Source of the DNA: an uncultured Bacteroidales bacterium
Lineage (GTDB): Bacteria; Bacteroidota; Bacteroidia; Bacteroidales; Bacteroidaceae
DNA: 64,000 nt
Direction of reading: 5' to 3'
Assembly (NCBI GenBank): GCA_902799685.1
Contig: CADCBO010000004.1
Location: 124,001-188,000 of the forward strand
Below, one piece after another: positions 37,381-47,979 of this stretch. Each line of letters begins with the position of its first letter. The stretch's first letter is position 1. The notes under the pieces are model-generated. The model was not told the DNA's origin. It saw only the letters and a list, made by a program, of their open reading frames with translations, and ran no database searches. The translations under genes and the position numbers were made by a program.

Positions 37381-38243
37381 CACTTCCAAAGAAATCAGCA
37401 CTGGGCCGTGGCCTGGATGCCCTCATATCGACCGACTTTGTCAAGACTCAGGGGTCCTCGTCCATAAGTGAGGTACCCATTGACCAGATACATGCCAACC
37501 CTGACCAGCCCCGAAGGGATTTTGACCCGGAGAGTCTTCAGGAGCTATCCGATTCCATACGCGAGATAGGAATCATCCAGCCTATTACCCTCCGTAAGAT
37601 CAAGGATGGCGAATACCAGATAATAGCCGGTGAACGCCGTTTCCGCGCTGCAGGCATGGCCGGACTCACAAGCATTCCCGCCTACATCCGCACCGCCGAT
37701 GACGAGAACGTCATGGCCATGGCTCTCATAGAGAACATACAGCGTGAAGACCTTAACTCTATGGAAGTTGCGCTTGCCTGCCAGAACCTGCTTGAGGTAT
37801 ATGACATGACACAGGAACAGCTCAGCGCACGCATCGGAAAGAAACGCGCCACCATAGCCAACTACATCCGCCTGCTCAAACTGCCCGCCGAAATCCAGGT
37901 GGCCCTCAAGAACAAGCAGATAGATATGGGACACGCCCGCGCCCTTCTGGCCATAGACGATCCCATGAAGCAGCTCCAGCTGTTCCATGAACTTACCAAG
38001 TACGGATATTCAGTCCGTATGGTTGAGAACAAGGCGCGACTGATGAACGAAAATGGCAAGGGGGCTGTCAGGAAAGCATCGGACAAGACTCTGGCACCGC
38101 TTGCAGGGCGGCTCTCAAAAGTCGTTGGTGCACCTGTCAGGTTCAAGACCACCGCAAGCGGCAAGGGCAGTATAAACATATCGTTCAAGGACCAGAAAGA
38201 CCTGGAACGTATAATACAATTGTTTGACAAACTCAAGAAATGA
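37377..38243 (+). CDS. parB: Chromosome partitioning protein ParB
   Basis: CTP-dependent DNA clamp loaded at parS. 288 residues: LGRGLDALI at the N-terminus, IHANPDQPRRDFD, the GERRFRAA CTP-binding motif, ENIQREDLN, a helix-turn-helix (about 140-190; MTQEQLSARIGKKRATIANY) and a C-terminal dimerisation domain. Overlaps parA and the DUF5683 gene by ATGA junctions. Confidence 0.95.
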   Translation: MTLPKKSALGRGLDALISTDFVKTQGSSSISEVPIDQIHANPDQPRRDFDPESLQELSDSIREIGIIQPITLRKIKDGEYQIIAGERRFRAAGMAGLTSIPAYIRTADDENVMAMALIENIQREDLNSMEVALACQNLLEVYDMTQEQLSARIGKKRATIANYIRLLKLPAEIQVALKNKQIDMGHARALLAIDDPMKQLQLFHELTKYGYSVRMVENKARLMNENGKGAVRKASDKTLAPLAGRLSKVVGAPVRFKTTASGKGSINISFKDQKDLERIIQLFDKLKK

Positions 38244-39061
38244 CCTTCCGCAACGGAATCATAAAGCCACTCCTGCTCTCTCTGCTGGCAGTCATGACCG
38301 CCCTTCCGGCACGGTCACAGGCTGGCGGAGGCATTGAATTCCATGAAGACTCAATCCGTTCCGCACGCATGGACAGCATCTACCGTTCATTGAATGATAC
38401 CGCCGCGTGGCAGCGTGAGCTTGATTTTGTCAGGAACCTGCAGTTTGATGAAAAGAATGACTCAAGCCTGTTGGAAGATGCTGAAGCTGGCGCCGCAAAA
38501 AAGCAGAAACGGATAACCTGGAAAGACAAGGAGCAACAGACCATATCGGAGTTAAACCGGACCGCATCGGCATGGGAACCCGAACCCAGGATAGCGGTAT
38601 GGATGTCTCTGCTGGTTCCCGGAGGCGGACAGATCTATAACAGGAAATACTGGAAACTACCAATAGTCTATGGAGGTTATGTAGGTTGTATCTATGCCCT
38701 TACATGGAACCAATCCACATATACAGACTACCAGAATGCGTATGTGGACATCATGGACGATGACCCCAATACCAGGAGCTACGAGGATTTCCTGCCGCCC
38801 CACTATGAGATAGACACAAGCATGGAGGACTGGCTCAAGGATGTGTTCAAGCAGAGAAAGAACAAATACCGCCGCTACCGCGACCTCAGTATATTTGCAT
38901 TTGCAGGCATGTATCTGGTTGCCGCCATTGACGCGTATGTTGACGCTGAACTGTCTCACTTTGACATCTCACCCGATCTGAGCCTGAGAATTGAGCCCAA
39001 CATTCTTATTGACCACCGAGGTGCCCCTACCGCGGGTTTCTCACTTGCATTGAGTTTCTAG
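38240..39061 (+). CDS. DUF5683 membrane protein
   Basis: 273 residues with a signal peptide (ending near PARSQA), a charged linker, then the DUF5683 core with SLLVPGGGQIYNRKYWKLPI, a membrane helix (VYGGYVGCIYALTW) and a second helix near the end (IFAFAGMYLVAAIDAYVDA). Envelope protein of unknown function, regularly found between parB and the lytic transglycosylase in Bacteroidetes; ATGA overlap with parB. Confidence 0.85.
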   Translation: MTFRNGIIKPLLLSLLAVMTALPARSQAGGGIEFHEDSIRSARMDSIYRSLNDTAAWQRELDFVRNLQFDEKNDSSLLEDAEAGAAKKQKRITWKDKEQQTISELNRTASAWEPEPRIAVWMSLLVPGGGQIYNRKYWKLPIVYGGYVGCIYALTWNQSTYTDYQNAYVDIMDDDPNTRSYEDFLPPHYEIDTSMEDWLKDVFKQRKNKYRRYRDLSIFAFAGMYLVAAIDAYVDAELSHFDISPDLSLRIEPNILIDHRGAPTAGFSLALSF

Positions 39062-40339
39062 ATGAAAGGACGATTGACTACATTGGCTTTGGTGCTGGCT
39101 TCCATTCAGGGAGTTTTAGCCCAGGATGTCCTTTCAGACAGCATCGGGCTATTCATGGACAGTACCACCGTTTACTCAGACTCACTGGGCAATGATTTCC
39201 CGGAGAGCATGAGCTATGACGTGGACAGCCTTATGCAGATGTGGTTCGCCAAGCAGTACATTATTTTTGATGAGGATTGCCTGGAAGGTTCTGTTAACCC
39301 CAAGTTCAGCGACTCAGTCTATGCCCAACGCCTCAGTTCGCTGCCCACCCTGGTGGATATGCCGTACAACTACGTTACACGCAGCTCCATAGATGCCTAC
39401 ATGGAACGCAACCGTAAGGTCATATCATTCGCGTTAGGCATGCTGCCCATGTATGAGGACATTTTCGTGGAAGCCCTCATGAAATACAATGTCCCCATAG
39501 AGCTCAAGTACCTGCCTATTGTGGAGTCGGCACTCAAGCCCAAAGCATACTCCCGCGCGGGAGCTGCCGGCATGTGGCAGTTCATTTACAGCACCGGACG
39601 CAAATATGACCTTTACGTGAACAGCCTGGTAGATGACCGCTATGACATAGTGAAGGAATCCGATGCGGCCGCTCATCACCTGCGTGACCTTTACGACATG
39701 TTCGGTGACTGGTCACTGGCCATATCGGCATATAACTGCGGACCCGGCAACATAACGAAAGCCATTACGCGGTCGGGCGGCAAGACTGACTTCTGGGACA
39801 TCTATCCCTATCTGCCACGCGAAACACGCGGCTATCTGCCCGCATTCATAGCAGTGAACTATGCCATGAGTTTCTACAAGGAACACGGCATATGTCCCAT
39901 GGAATCGGCCCGTCCTCCGCAGACTGACACCCTTCATGTGAACCGTAACCTCCATATCGGACAGCTCATGCATTACAGCGGCATAAGCCAGGAGGAGTTC
40001 AACGCACTCAACCCTCAGTATCTGACCGAGGTAATACCCGGGGCCTACCGTACATGCGTGCTCACCCTGCCGCAGCAGTACATACGTCCTCTTGTGGAGG
40101 CCGGCGATTCGCTTTATGAATATGACAAGGAGAAATTCTTTCCAAAGTCCAAGCTGGCCTACATAGACGATGACATGACAAACCGTGTCACATACATAAC
40201 TCACAAGATAAAGTCCGGCGAGACGCTTGGAGGCATAGCCATCAAGTACCATACCACGGTCAAGAACATCAAGAACTGGAACAATCTTAAAAGCGACAAC
40301 ATAAGGGCCGGCAAGACCCTGAGGATATATAACCGTTAA
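39062..40339 (+). CDS. mltD: Membrane-bound lytic murein transglycosylase D-like, with LysM
   Basis: 425 residues: signal peptide (to about ALAQD... at residue 21), an SLT (goose-lysozyme-like) domain with catalytic Glu in YLPIVESALKPKAYSRAGA and GMWQFIYSTGRKY, SAYNCGPGN, then a C-terminal LysM (YITHKIKSGETLGGIAIKY). Cleaves peptidoglycan in the periplasm. It starts directly after the DUF5683 stop. Confidence 0.9.
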   Translation: MKGRLTTLALVLASIQGVLAQDVLSDSIGLFMDSTTVYSDSLGNDFPESMSYDVDSLMQMWFAKQYIIFDEDCLEGSVNPKFSDSVYAQRLSSLPTLVDMPYNYVTRSSIDAYMERNRKVISFALGMLPMYEDIFVEALMKYNVPIELKYLPIVESALKPKAYSRAGAAGMWQFIYSTGRKYDLYVNSLVDDRYDIVKESDAAAHHLRDLYDMFGDWSLAISAYNCGPGNITKAITRSGGKTDFWDIYPYLPRETRGYLPAFIAVNYAMSFYKEHGICPMESARPPQTDTLHVNRNLHIGQLMHYSGISQEEFNALNPQYLTEVIPGAYRTCVLTLPQQYIRPLVEAGDSLYEYDKEKFFPKSKLAYIDDDMTNRVTYITHKIKSGETLGGIAIKYHTTVKNIKNWNNLKSDNIRAGKTLRIYNR

Positions 40340-40351
40340 AAAGACAGCAAG

Positions 40352-42586
40352 ATGAGTGAAGATAATCTTTTTTCGCCCGATGAAGAGAGACTCATAGACG
40401 AGGCCTTCCAGCATCTTATTGACTCTTATCTCCAGACCAAGCACCGCAAGAAGGTGGAGATAATAACCAAGGCTTTCCAGTTTGCCCGCCAGGCCCATAA
40501 AGGCGTGCGCCGCCATTCGGGTGAGCCGTATATCATGCATCCTCTTGCCGTGGCACAGATTGTGTGTTCCGAAATCGGGCTTGGTTCCACATCCATCTGT
40601 TCCGCACTGCTTCATGATGTGGTCGAGGACACCGACTACACCACTGATGACATAAAGAACGTCTTCGGTCCTAAGATAGCCCAGATTGTTGACGGCCTGA
40701 CCAAGATAGCGGGCGGCATATTCGGCGACAAGGCATCGGCCCAGGCAGAGAACTTCAAGAAGCTTCTGCTTACCATGAATGACGATATCCGCGTTGTCCT
40801 GATAAAGATAGCCGACCGACTGCACAACATGCGCACCCTGGAGAGCATGCAGCCGCGCAAGCAGTACAAGATTGCGGGTGAGACTCTCTACATCTACGCC
40901 CCGCTGGCCTACCGTCTGGGACTCAACAAGATAAAGTCAGAACTTGAGGACCTGAGTTTCAAGTTCGAGCATCCTGTAGAGTACAAGGACATTCAGGAAA
41001 AACTGTCATTCTCACGCGAGGAACTCAACAACATATATGAAGACTTTACCCGCCCCATTTCGGAAAAACTGGATGACCTGGGTATAACCTACAATATGTT
41101 CGGCCGCATAAAGTCACCGTTCTCCATCTGGAAAAAGATGAACAAGAACAACCTCACGTTCGATGAGGTATATGACATACTTGCTGTAAGGATAATATTT
41201 GACCCGTCATCGCCCGAAAAAGAACAGAGCGAATGCTTTGACATATATCTGGCTCTGACCAAGATATACAAGTCACACCCTGACAGGCTCCGCGACTGGG
41301 TGACCCATCCCAAGGCCAACGGATACCAGGCGCTTCACGTGACACTTATGAGCAATACCGGCCAGTGGGTTGAAGTGCAGATACGCAGCCGCAGGATGGA
41401 TGAGATTGCCGAGCAGGGTATAGCGGCACACTGGAAATACAAGGAAGGATCAAGCTATGAGGAGGATGAGACAGAACTGACACACTGGCTTGAGACTATC
41501 AAGGAGATTCTGGAAGATCCGCAGCCGGATTCCATGGATTTTCTTGACACCATCAAGCTTAATCTGTATTCGTCGGAGATATTCATTTTCACCCCCAAGG
41601 GAGAACTGCGCACCATGCCGCAGGGCAGCACTGTACTGGACTTTGCATTCACTGTCCACACCTATCTGGGAACCAACTGCATCGGTGCCAAGGTCAATCA
41701 TAAGCTGGAAGCCATAAACTATGAGCTCAAGAGTGGTGACCAGGTAGAGATCCTTACTTCAAAAAGCCAGAAGCCCACTCCCGAATGGCTGGATTTTGCC
41801 ACCACAGCCAAGGCCCGCGGCAAGATAAAGCAGCTGCTCCGCAAAGAGGAGCGCGCCAACCAGAAATTCGGCGAAGCCATCTTCCACGAGTTCCTGGAAA
41901 AGGAAGAACTGGAGGCGGATTCCGACAAGATGGAGCGTATATGCGCGCTTCACGGCCTCAAGACGCGTGAGGAGCTCATGATTGCCCTGGGACAAAAGAA
42001 GATTATATTGGGCGATGCCGAGCGCAACATAATAAAAGGTGAGAGTGACAGTTGGTACAAGAGATTCCTGTCATCATTCTCGTCACCCAAAGACAAGGAC
42101 AAGAAGCCGGGAGAAGCAGGCCATTCTGACGTTGATGTAAAGCGCACCCTCATCATCAACGACATGGATCTCCACAATTATACATTTGCCCCTTGCTGCA
42201 ATCCCGTACCGGGCGATTCAGTCCTGGGCTTTGTGGACGAAAACGGGCACATAACCATACACAAGCGCAAATGTGAGGTTGCCAACAAGCTCAAGTCGGC
42301 CAAAGGAAACCGCATTCTCACTGTCGAGTGGCAGATAGAGAACAGCCTGTTCCCCGTGACAATCTACATGAAGGGACTTGACAGCATAGGTACCCTAGGC
42401 AAGATAACCGAGATTATCTCCAAGAAGATGAACGTGAACATGAACAAACTGGTCATCGAATCCAAAGAGGGCCTGTTCGAGGGAACAATAAGTGTCATGG
42501 TTCACAGCCTGAATGATGTGGACTCCATTCAGAAAGGACTTAAGCAAATAAAGAATATCACAACGGTTGTCCGCAAGGAGGAGTAG
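40352..42586 (+). CDS. relA/spoT: Bifunctional (p)ppGpp synthetase/hydrolase
   Basis: 744 residues in the long RSH order: HD hydrolase (about 45-190, with HPLAVAQI and LLHDVVEDTDYT), synthetase (about 240-350; MFGRIKSPFSIWKKM, HPKANGYQALHV), TGS (about 405-465), helical and zinc-finger regions (FAPCCNPVPGD) and an ACT domain at the C-terminus. The HD motifs and synthetase motifs are intact, so both activities are expected. Its 3' end overlaps the MerR gene by 29 bases. Confidence 0.95.
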   Translation: MSEDNLFSPDEERLIDEAFQHLIDSYLQTKHRKKVEIITKAFQFARQAHKGVRRHSGEPYIMHPLAVAQIVCSEIGLGSTSICSALLHDVVEDTDYTTDDIKNVFGPKIAQIVDGLTKIAGGIFGDKASAQAENFKKLLLTMNDDIRVVLIKIADRLHNMRTLESMQPRKQYKIAGETLYIYAPLAYRLGLNKIKSELEDLSFKFEHPVEYKDIQEKLSFSREELNNIYEDFTRPISEKLDDLGITYNMFGRIKSPFSIWKKMNKNNLTFDEVYDILAVRIIFDPSSPEKEQSECFDIYLALTKIYKSHPDRLRDWVTHPKANGYQALHVTLMSNTGQWVEVQIRSRRMDEIAEQGIAAHWKYKEGSSYEEDETELTHWLETIKEILEDPQPDSMDFLDTIKLNLYSSEIFIFTPKGELRTMPQGSTVLDFAFTVHTYLGTNCIGAKVNHKLEAINYELKSGDQVEILTSKSQKPTPEWLDFATTAKARGKIKQLLRKEERANQKFGEAIFHEFLEKEELEADSDKMERICALHGLKTREELMIALGQKKIILGDAERNIIKGESDSWYKRFLSSFSSPKDKDKKPGEAGHSDVDVKRTLIINDMDLHNYTFAPCCNPVPGDSVLGFVDENGHITIHKRKCEVANKLKSAKGNRILTVEWQIENSLFPVTIYMKGLDSIGTLGKITEIISKKMNVNMNKLVIESKEGLFEGTISVMVHSLNDVDSIQKGLKQIKNITTVVRKEE

Positions 42587-42923
42587 AATCAAGCTCGCTC
42601 AGGATAGCCTTAAGCTCTTCACGTATGGCCTTAAGGCGCTCAACCACCTCATGAGTATCCACAGTGATCTTGGGATTCTCATTCATCCGTGACTTGGCTC
42701 CTTTTATGGTTAAGGACTTCTCCTTGACAAGATGATTTACCAGTTTTATCTGTTCTATGTCATCGGCAGTGTAATGCCTTATTCCTTTGGCGTTCTTCTT
42801 GGGTGAAATCTCCTTGAACTCCTTCTCCCAATAACGCAGGGTACTCTCCGGGATGTCAAGCATCTCCGACACCTCCTTGATGGAGTAATATTTCTTAAGA
42901 ACTTTGTTGGGATTAAGTGCCAT
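42558..42923 (-). CDS. MerR-family transcriptional regulator
   Basis: From the ATG at 42923 (MALNPNKVLKKYYSI) it has 121 residues: winged helix-turn-helix with YYSIKEVSEMLDIPESTLRYW and IRHYTADDIEQI, then a short coiled coil. It lacks a cysteine-rich metal site, as do the short MerR proteins paired with M23 peptidases in Bacteroidetes. It follows the M23 gene (17 bases) and overlaps relA/spoT tail to tail. Target unknown. Confidence 0.88.
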   Translation of the reverse strand: MALNPNKVLKKYYSIKEVSEMLDIPESTLRYWEKEFKEISPKKNAKGIRHYTADDIEQIKLVNHLVKEKSLTIKGAKSRMNENPKITVDTHEVVERLKAIREELKAILSELDSTPPCGQPL

Positions 42924-42939
42924 AGTCCTGTCTTTATTG

Positions 42940-43908
42940 TCAGTCAAATACTTTTCCGTGATTCTCGGCCAGGTTTATCATCTCCTCATACTGCTCGGCA
43001 TCCAGATCCATAAAGTAATATTGGATAGGGTTGACGTTCTTGCCGTTTACAAGCACCTCATAATGTACATGCGGGCCAGTGCTCTTTCCGGTGGATCCGG
43101 CCAGCCCTATCTCCTCGCTGCGCACCACTTTCTGACCCTCCTTGACAAGAATCCTGCTCAAATGCGCGTATCGGGTAACATAACCGTACCCATGGTCTAT
43201 CTCAACCAGATTTCCGAATCCTGACCTCCATTTGGCATATATCACCTTACCGTTGCCGGTAGCATATACAGGTGTACCCGTATCGCAGGTAAAGTCCATT
43301 CCCTGATGGAACTGACGGACATGATATACCGGATCAGTACGGTAACCGTAGCCTGACGCCGTACGTTTAAGGTCCTTGTTGGATACAGGCTGGATAGCAG
43401 GAATACAGGCCAGTTTGTTATCCTGCTCCCGTGACAGCTCCACAATCTCATTGAATGAGCGGGTCTGCATATAGAGTTTCTTGGCCAGCATGTCAACTTT
43501 CTGGGATGTATTCACTACAAGCTCGGCATTTGACATGTCGGTTAGTTCTGCGTAACGGTTTGTGCCGTTGAATCCGGCCTGACGCACCACCTCCGGCACT
43601 GGATCGGCCTCCAAAAGTACACGATACAGGTTGTCGTCCCTCTCCTCTATATCATGAAGCACCAGGAGCGCGTCATCAACCTTACGCGAAAGCACGCGGT
43701 ACTGTGACTGGAGACGGCTGTTCTCCTTATACAGGTCACCCATTTGGGGAGTACTGATTGAATACCTGTAAATCAGGAAGAAAACACCGCCAAGCACTAT
43801 TACCAGTAGGAATCGCCACACAGCAGCCACTATTCTCTGCCACAAAGTCGGATAGACCCTGCGATAGACTCTCATGTTGGGATCGTACTGATAATAAACC
43901 TTTCTCAT
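42940..43908 (-). CDS. M23 family metallopeptidase (LytM domain)
   Basis: From the ATG at 43908 (MRKVYYQYDPNMRVY) 322 residues: cytoplasmic Arg-rich start, one membrane helix (about 26-46), a coiled-coil region, and a C-terminal LytM domain with FHQGMDFTCDTGTPVYA (zinc His and Asp) and TGPHVHYEVLVNG. Acts on peptidoglycan or as an activator anchored in the inner membrane. Divergent from alaS. Confidence 0.9.
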   Translation of the reverse strand: MRKVYYQYDPNMRVYRRVYPTLWQRIVAAVWRFLLVIVLGGVFFLIYRYSISTPQMGDLYKENSRLQSQYRVLSRKVDDALLVLHDIEERDDNLYRVLLEADPVPEVVRQAGFNGTNRYAELTDMSNAELVVNTSQKVDMLAKKLYMQTRSFNEIVELSREQDNKLACIPAIQPVSNKDLKRTASGYGYRTDPVYHVRQFHQGMDFTCDTGTPVYATGNGKVIYAKWRSGFGNLVEIDHGYGYVTRYAHLSRILVKEGQKVVRSEEIGLAGSTGKSTGPHVHYEVLVNGKNVNPIQYYFMDLDAEQYEEMINLAENHGKVFD

Positions 43909-43925
43909 TATCTTGTTGCAACATG

Positions 43926-43957
43926 CAAAAATAGCGAAAAAAGTAGTACCTTCGCAA
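43926..43957 (-). promoter_or_regulatory. Bacteroidetes-type promoter for the M23 gene
   Basis: Minus strand TTG (43957-43955), 21 bases, TATTTTTG (43933-43926), 17 bases before the ATG at 43908. A TACCTTCG on the plus strand (43947-43954) may serve alaS in the same spacer. Confidence 0.6.
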
Positions 43958-43984
43958 CTCAAAAGTAAAATACCTGATTAAGAT

Positions 43985-46597
43985 ATGATGACAGCTAAGG
44001 AAATACGTGATTCCTTCAAGAGTTTCTTTGAGAGTAAAGAGCACCTGATAGTACCCTCCGCCCCCATGGTGGTAAAGGATGACCCCACCCTGATGTTCAC
44101 CAACGCCGGCATGAACCAGTTCAAGGACATAATCCTGGGTAACCGCGCCCCCAAGAGCCGCCGTGTGGCCGACTCGCAGAAGTGCCTGCGCGTAAGCGGT
44201 AAGCACAATGACCTGGAGGAGGTAGGACATGACACCTATCACCACACCATGTTCGAGATGCTGGGCAACTGGTCATTCGGTGACTACTTCAAGAAAGAGG
44301 CCATCAGCTGGGCATGGGAATATCTGGTGGATGTTCTCAAACTTGACCCCAAGAACCTGTACGCCACGGTATTCGAGGGCAGCCCTGAAGAGGGACTGGA
44401 GCGCGACAATGAAGCCGCTGCCATCTGGGAGCAGTTCCTGCCCAAGGATCATATCCTTAACGGCAACAAGCACGATAATTTCTGGGAGATGGGCGATACC
44501 GGCCCCTGCGGCCCATGCAGTGAGATCCACATGGACTCACGCTCCGATGAGGAGAAGGCCAAGGTGCCCGGCCGCGACCTTGTAAACAAGGACCATCCCC
44601 AGGTAATAGAGATATGGAACCTGGTGTTCATGCAGTTCAACCGCAAGGCCGACCACTCACTGGAGCCCCTGCCCGCCAAGGTAATCGACACCGGTATGGG
44701 ATTCGAGCGTCTGGTACGCACTCTGCAGGGCAAGCAGTCCAACTATGACACAGACGTATTCCAGCCCATCATCAAGCAGATAGGCGCACTGACCGGCCTT
44801 GAGTACGGAAAGGATGAAAAGGTTGATATAGCCATGCGCGTTGTTGCCGACCACATCCGCACCATAGCATTCAGCATAACCGACGGCCAGCTGCCGTCCA
44901 ACGCCAAGGCCGGTTACGTGATACGCCGCATACTGCGCCGTGCAGTACGTTACGCCTACACGTTCCTGGGCCAGAAGGAGGCTTTCCTGTACAAACTGCT
45001 GCCCGTACTGATTGACAACATGGGCGATGCATATCCTGAACTGAACGCACAAAAGACACTGATAGAGAAAGTCATAATAGAGGAGGAAGAGTCATTCCTG
45101 CGTACCCTTGATACAGGTATCAAACTGCTGGACAAGGTTATGGCCGATGCCAAGTCTGCCGGTACAACCGTCATCAGCGGTGTGAATGCCTTTACTCTTT
45201 ACGATACCTACGGATTCCCGCTAGACCTTACCGAGCTTATACTGCGTGAGAACGGCATGACCGTGAACATTGACGAGTTCAACGCCGAGATGGCCAAGCA
45301 GAAGGCCCGCGCCCGCAACGCAGCTGCCGTTGAGAACGGTGACTGGGTAGTGCTCAAGGAGGGTGAGACAGAGTTTGTGGGTTATGACTTTACAGAATAC
45401 GAGACATCAATCCTGCGCTACCGCGAGGTAAAGCAAAAGAGCGGCGTAATCTATCAGATTGTACTTGACAAGACCCCGTTCTATGCCGAGATGGGCGGTC
45501 AGGTAGGCGACCAGGGAGTCATAGTAAGCGAATTCGAAACCATCGATATTATTGACACAAAGAAGGAGAACGGCCTGCCCATACATATAACCAAGAAACT
45601 CCCCCAGCACCCCGAGGCACCCATGATGGCTTGCGTGGATACCGACAAGCGTCACGCCTGTGAGGCCAACCACACCGCAACCCACCTGCTGGATGAGGCT
45701 CTGCGCGAGGTTCTGGGTACACATGTCGAGCAGAAAGGTTCACTGGTAAGCCCGGAAGGTCTGCGCTTTGACTTCTCACACTTCCAGAAGGTTACCGATG
45801 AGGAGTTGCGCCAGGTGGAGCGTCTGGTCAATGAAAAGATCCGTCAGGACCTGCCCCTGCAGGAGCATCGCGACCTGCCCATAGAGGAGGCTAAAAAACT
45901 CGGTGCAATCGCCCTTTTCGGTGAAAAGTACGGAGATAAGGTTCGCGTAGTACAGTTCGGCCAGTCAATAGAGTTCTGCGGTGGCGTTCATGCCGCTTCA
46001 ACCGGACATATCGGACTCTTCAAGATATTGTCAGAAAGCTCTATCGCCGCTGGTGTACGCCGCATTGAGGCTGTTACCGGCCAGGCTGTTGAGGAGATGA
46101 TTTATGGACTCCAGGACACCATCACCGCTCTCAAGAACATACTGCCCGGCTCATCAATCGAGACAGCAGTAAAGAAAGCAATCGATGAGAACGCTGCCCT
46201 AAAGAAACAAATTGAGGAGTTCATGAAAGAGAAGACAGCCCAGCTCAAGGATAAACTCATTGAACAGGCACGCAATATCAACGGCGTCATGGTAATAAGC
46301 GCTGTTATCCCCGCTCCTGCCGCAGTTGTCAAAGACCTGGTTTTCGGCATCCGCGCCGAGAAGCCAGCCGGCACTCTGGTTATCATAGGCAGTGAGGAGA
46401 ACGGCAAGCCCATGCTTACCGTAAGCGTAAGCGATGACCTGACATCACGCTTCAACGCAGGCCAGATGGTACGCGAAGCTGCCAAGCTCATCCAGGGCGG
46501 AGGCGGCGGCCAGCCCCACTACGCCACTGCCGGCGGCAAGAACCCGGGGGGTCTGCATGCCGCTGTGGAAAGCTTGATAAAGGCAATTGAGAATTGA
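43985..46597 (+). CDS. alaS: Alanyl-tRNA synthetase
   Basis: 870-residue class II synthetase: catalytic core motif 2 region [12 protein letters not shown], motif 3 near TGMGFERL, editing domain with the zinc-site motifs [11 protein letters not shown] and [13 protein letters not shown], and a C-terminal oligomerisation domain with [19 protein letters not shown]. Complete. The last codons (AIEN) come from an AATTGAGAATT-type repeat. Start ATG at 43985, or the next codon. Confidence 0.97.
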   Translation: MMTAKEIRDSFKSFFESKEHLIVPSAPMVVKDDPTLMFTNAGMNQFKDIILGNRAPKSRRVADSQKCLRVSGKHNDLEEVGHDTYHHTMFEMLGNWSFGDYFKKEAISWAWEYLVDVLKLDPKNLYATVFEGSPEEGLERDNEAAAIWEQFLPKDHILNGNKHDNFWEMGDTGPCGPCSEIHMDSRSDEEKAKVPGRDLVNKDHPQVIEIWNLVFMQFNRKADHSLEPLPAKVIDTGMGFERLVRTLQGKQSNYDTDVFQPIIKQIGALTGLEYGKDEKVDIAMRVVADHIRTIAFSITDGQLPSNAKAGYVIRRILRRAVRYAYTFLGQKEAFLYKLLPVLIDNMGDAYPELNAQKTLIEKVIIEEEESFLRTLDTGIKLLDKVMADAKSAGTTVISGVNAFTLYDTYGFPLDLTELILRENGMTVNIDEFNAEMAKQKARARNAAAVENGDWVVLKEGETEFVGYDFTEYETSILRYREVKQKSGVIYQIVLDKTPFYAEMGGQVGDQGVIVSEFETIDIIDTKKENGLPIHITKKLPQHPEAPMMACVDTDKRHACEANHTATHLLDEALREVLGTHVEQKGSLVSPEGLRFDFSHFQKVTDEELRQVERLVNEKIRQDLPLQEHRDLPIEEAKKLGAIALFGEKYGDKVRVVQFGQSIEFCGGVHAASTGHIGLFKILSESSIAAGVRRIEAVTGQAVEEMIYGLQDTITALKNILPGSSIETAVKKAIDENAALKKQIEEFMKEKTAQLKDKLIEQARNINGVMVISAVIPAPAAVVKDLVFGIRAEKPAGTLVIIGSEENGKPMLTVSVSDDLTSRFNAGQMVREAAKLIQGGGGGQPHYATAGGKNPGGLHAAVESLIKAIEN

Positions 46598-46603
46598 AAA
46601 TTG
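46584..46603. repeat. AATTGAGAATT-type short repeat at the alaS end
   Basis: CAATTGAGAATTGAAAATTG spans the alaS stop. Its inverse partner is at 46638-46650, across the terminator. Confidence 0.65.
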
Positions 46604-46604
46604 T

Positions 46605-46637
46605 AAAAGGCGCTCGAGATTTTTTCGAGCGCCTTTT
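46605..46637. terminator. Bidirectional terminator between alaS and the DUF4832-like gene
   Basis: Arms AAAAGGCGCTCGA (46605-46617) and TCGAGCGCCTTTT (46625-46637), 7-base loop GATTTTT. Its design resembles the 9171-9203 terminator. Confidence 0.88.
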
Positions 46638-46650
46638 GCAATTCTCAATT
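46638..46650. repeat. AATTGAGAATT-type short repeat, inverse copy
   Basis: GCAATTCTCAATT carries the stop codon of the minus-strand gene that ends at 46645. Confidence 0.6.
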
Positions 46651-47979
46651 AAATCCGGATTCGAATTCTATGGTTTGCTGTGGCAGGATGCAGTCGCTGA
46701 CAATGCGTATGTCACTGCCATCGGCATTTGGCGCGGCGGGTATTTGAATGGTAAATTCGTGACCGGGCAGCAGACCTCTGAGGGAAGTGGTTGAACGGAT
46801 ATCGCCTATGCTGAACCAGGCGTCACGATAGATTGGGGCAACACCTTCATTCATGACTGTCAAACGTGTTTTTTTACCATCAGTCTGACAATCCTTAACC
46901 ACAAAGCGATAGCCTGTGGCCATGGAAGCCTGGCGGAAACGTTCCGGAGTGGCCACGCCGCCGTGGGGAGCATCGTTGGCTATCATGAAGGTGATATGAT
47001 ATTTGGCGGCCTGCTCTGCCCAGGTATGGCCGTAAAGACCGTCAGGATTGAGAAAATTCTTCTGGTCATTTGATGAGTAGTAGCTTATCTCACCGCCGCA
47101 TACTCCATCCTGCCAGCGGGTGCCGCGGCCTATCCTGTTCCAGCACTGCTCGTTATAACCGTCACTGGTTCCAATCTCATGCGTCTTGTGCATGAAAGAG
47201 TCATCAAATAGTCCGAACTTTATGGCCATGAGGTCTTCATCGGCCACTACCGGTGAATGGTCGGCCGATGAGGCATCGATTGAGACAGCCCAGGGAATGC
47301 CCACCATAACGGTATCCAAGTGTTCAAAGAAACGTTTCTGGAATGCAAATGACGGGAAATTCCTGCCCAGTTCATACCTGGTTCCGTATATGTGGTATTC
47401 AGACCAATGACCGAACCCCACTTCCACAAAAGCCAGGCGGGCATCATGAGCGTAACGCGCTGCAAAATCCGTATAAAATTGAAGGGTAAAACGCTGCAAT
47501 TCGGCGTTGCTCCAGTCTGCATACCAGGTGGGACCGTCACCGCCGGGGTTGGCAGCATAGGTTTCTGTATAATCGGGCAGGTCTTTGATATACTGCGGAA
47601 CTGCAGTCGTGCCTCTTTTGCCGTCCACATCACTTCCTGACGGATACTCGTAACGGAACCGGGCTATCAGCTGATGACCACGGCCCGCAACATCGTCCAG
47701 CAGACGGTCAAACCAGCTCCAGTCATACTGTATAGTTCCGTCATCCTTGCATACTGTCACGACCTTACACGGCAGACAATATGAAAACTCCAGCTGTATG
47801 GTCCGGCCGTATTCCGCATTACGGTCTCTTGCCTCGTCGGGCCATAAGACCAGTCCGGTCATGGGCTGCGGATGGGTGATCTCACTTTTCAATGCAACCT
47901 GACGCCACGACTGGGCTTGGCAGGATGTAAACCATGCGGTCATCAGTATGACCGATAATATCAAATGTTTTTTAATCAT
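46645..47979 (-). CDS. DUF4832-like lipoprotein, probable glycoside-hydrolase fold
   Basis: From the ATG at 47979 (MIKKHLILSVILMTAWFTSC) 444 residues with a lipoprotein signal ending at Cys20. The body looks like a TIM barrel (VEVGFGHWSEYHIYG, IDASSADHSP, VCGGEISYYSS) followed by a C-terminal beta domain (about 345-444), as in DUF4832/DUF4874 proteins found with polysaccharide-active enzymes. No substrate can be given. Its start overlaps the stop of the helicase gene (ATGA). Confidence 0.75.
   Translation of the reverse strand: MIKKHLILSVILMTAWFTSCQAQSWRQVALKSEITHPQPMTGLVLWPDEARDRNAEYGRTIQLEFSYCLPCKVVTVCKDDGTIQYDWSWFDRLLDDVAGRGHQLIARFRYEYPSGSDVDGKRGTTAVPQYIKDLPDYTETYAANPGGDGPTWYADWSNAELQRFTLQFYTDFAARYAHDARLAFVEVGFGHWSEYHIYGTRYELGRNFPSFAFQKRFFEHLDTVMVGIPWAVSIDASSADHSPVVADEDLMAIKFGLFDDSFMHKTHEIGTSDGYNEQCWNRIGRGTRWQDGVCGGEISYYSSNDQKNFLNPDGLYGHTWAEQAAKYHITFMIANDAPHGGVATPERFRQASMATGYRFVVKDCQTDGKKTRLTVMNEGVAPIYRDAWFSIGDIRSTTSLRGLLPGHEFTIQIPAAPNADGSDIRIVSDCILPQQTIEFESGFN

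Noticed and set aside
39713-40825. 370-codon antisense open frame across mltD and relA/spoT
   Set aside because: It spans two well-supported genes and their junction on the other strand, with no recognisable motifs.
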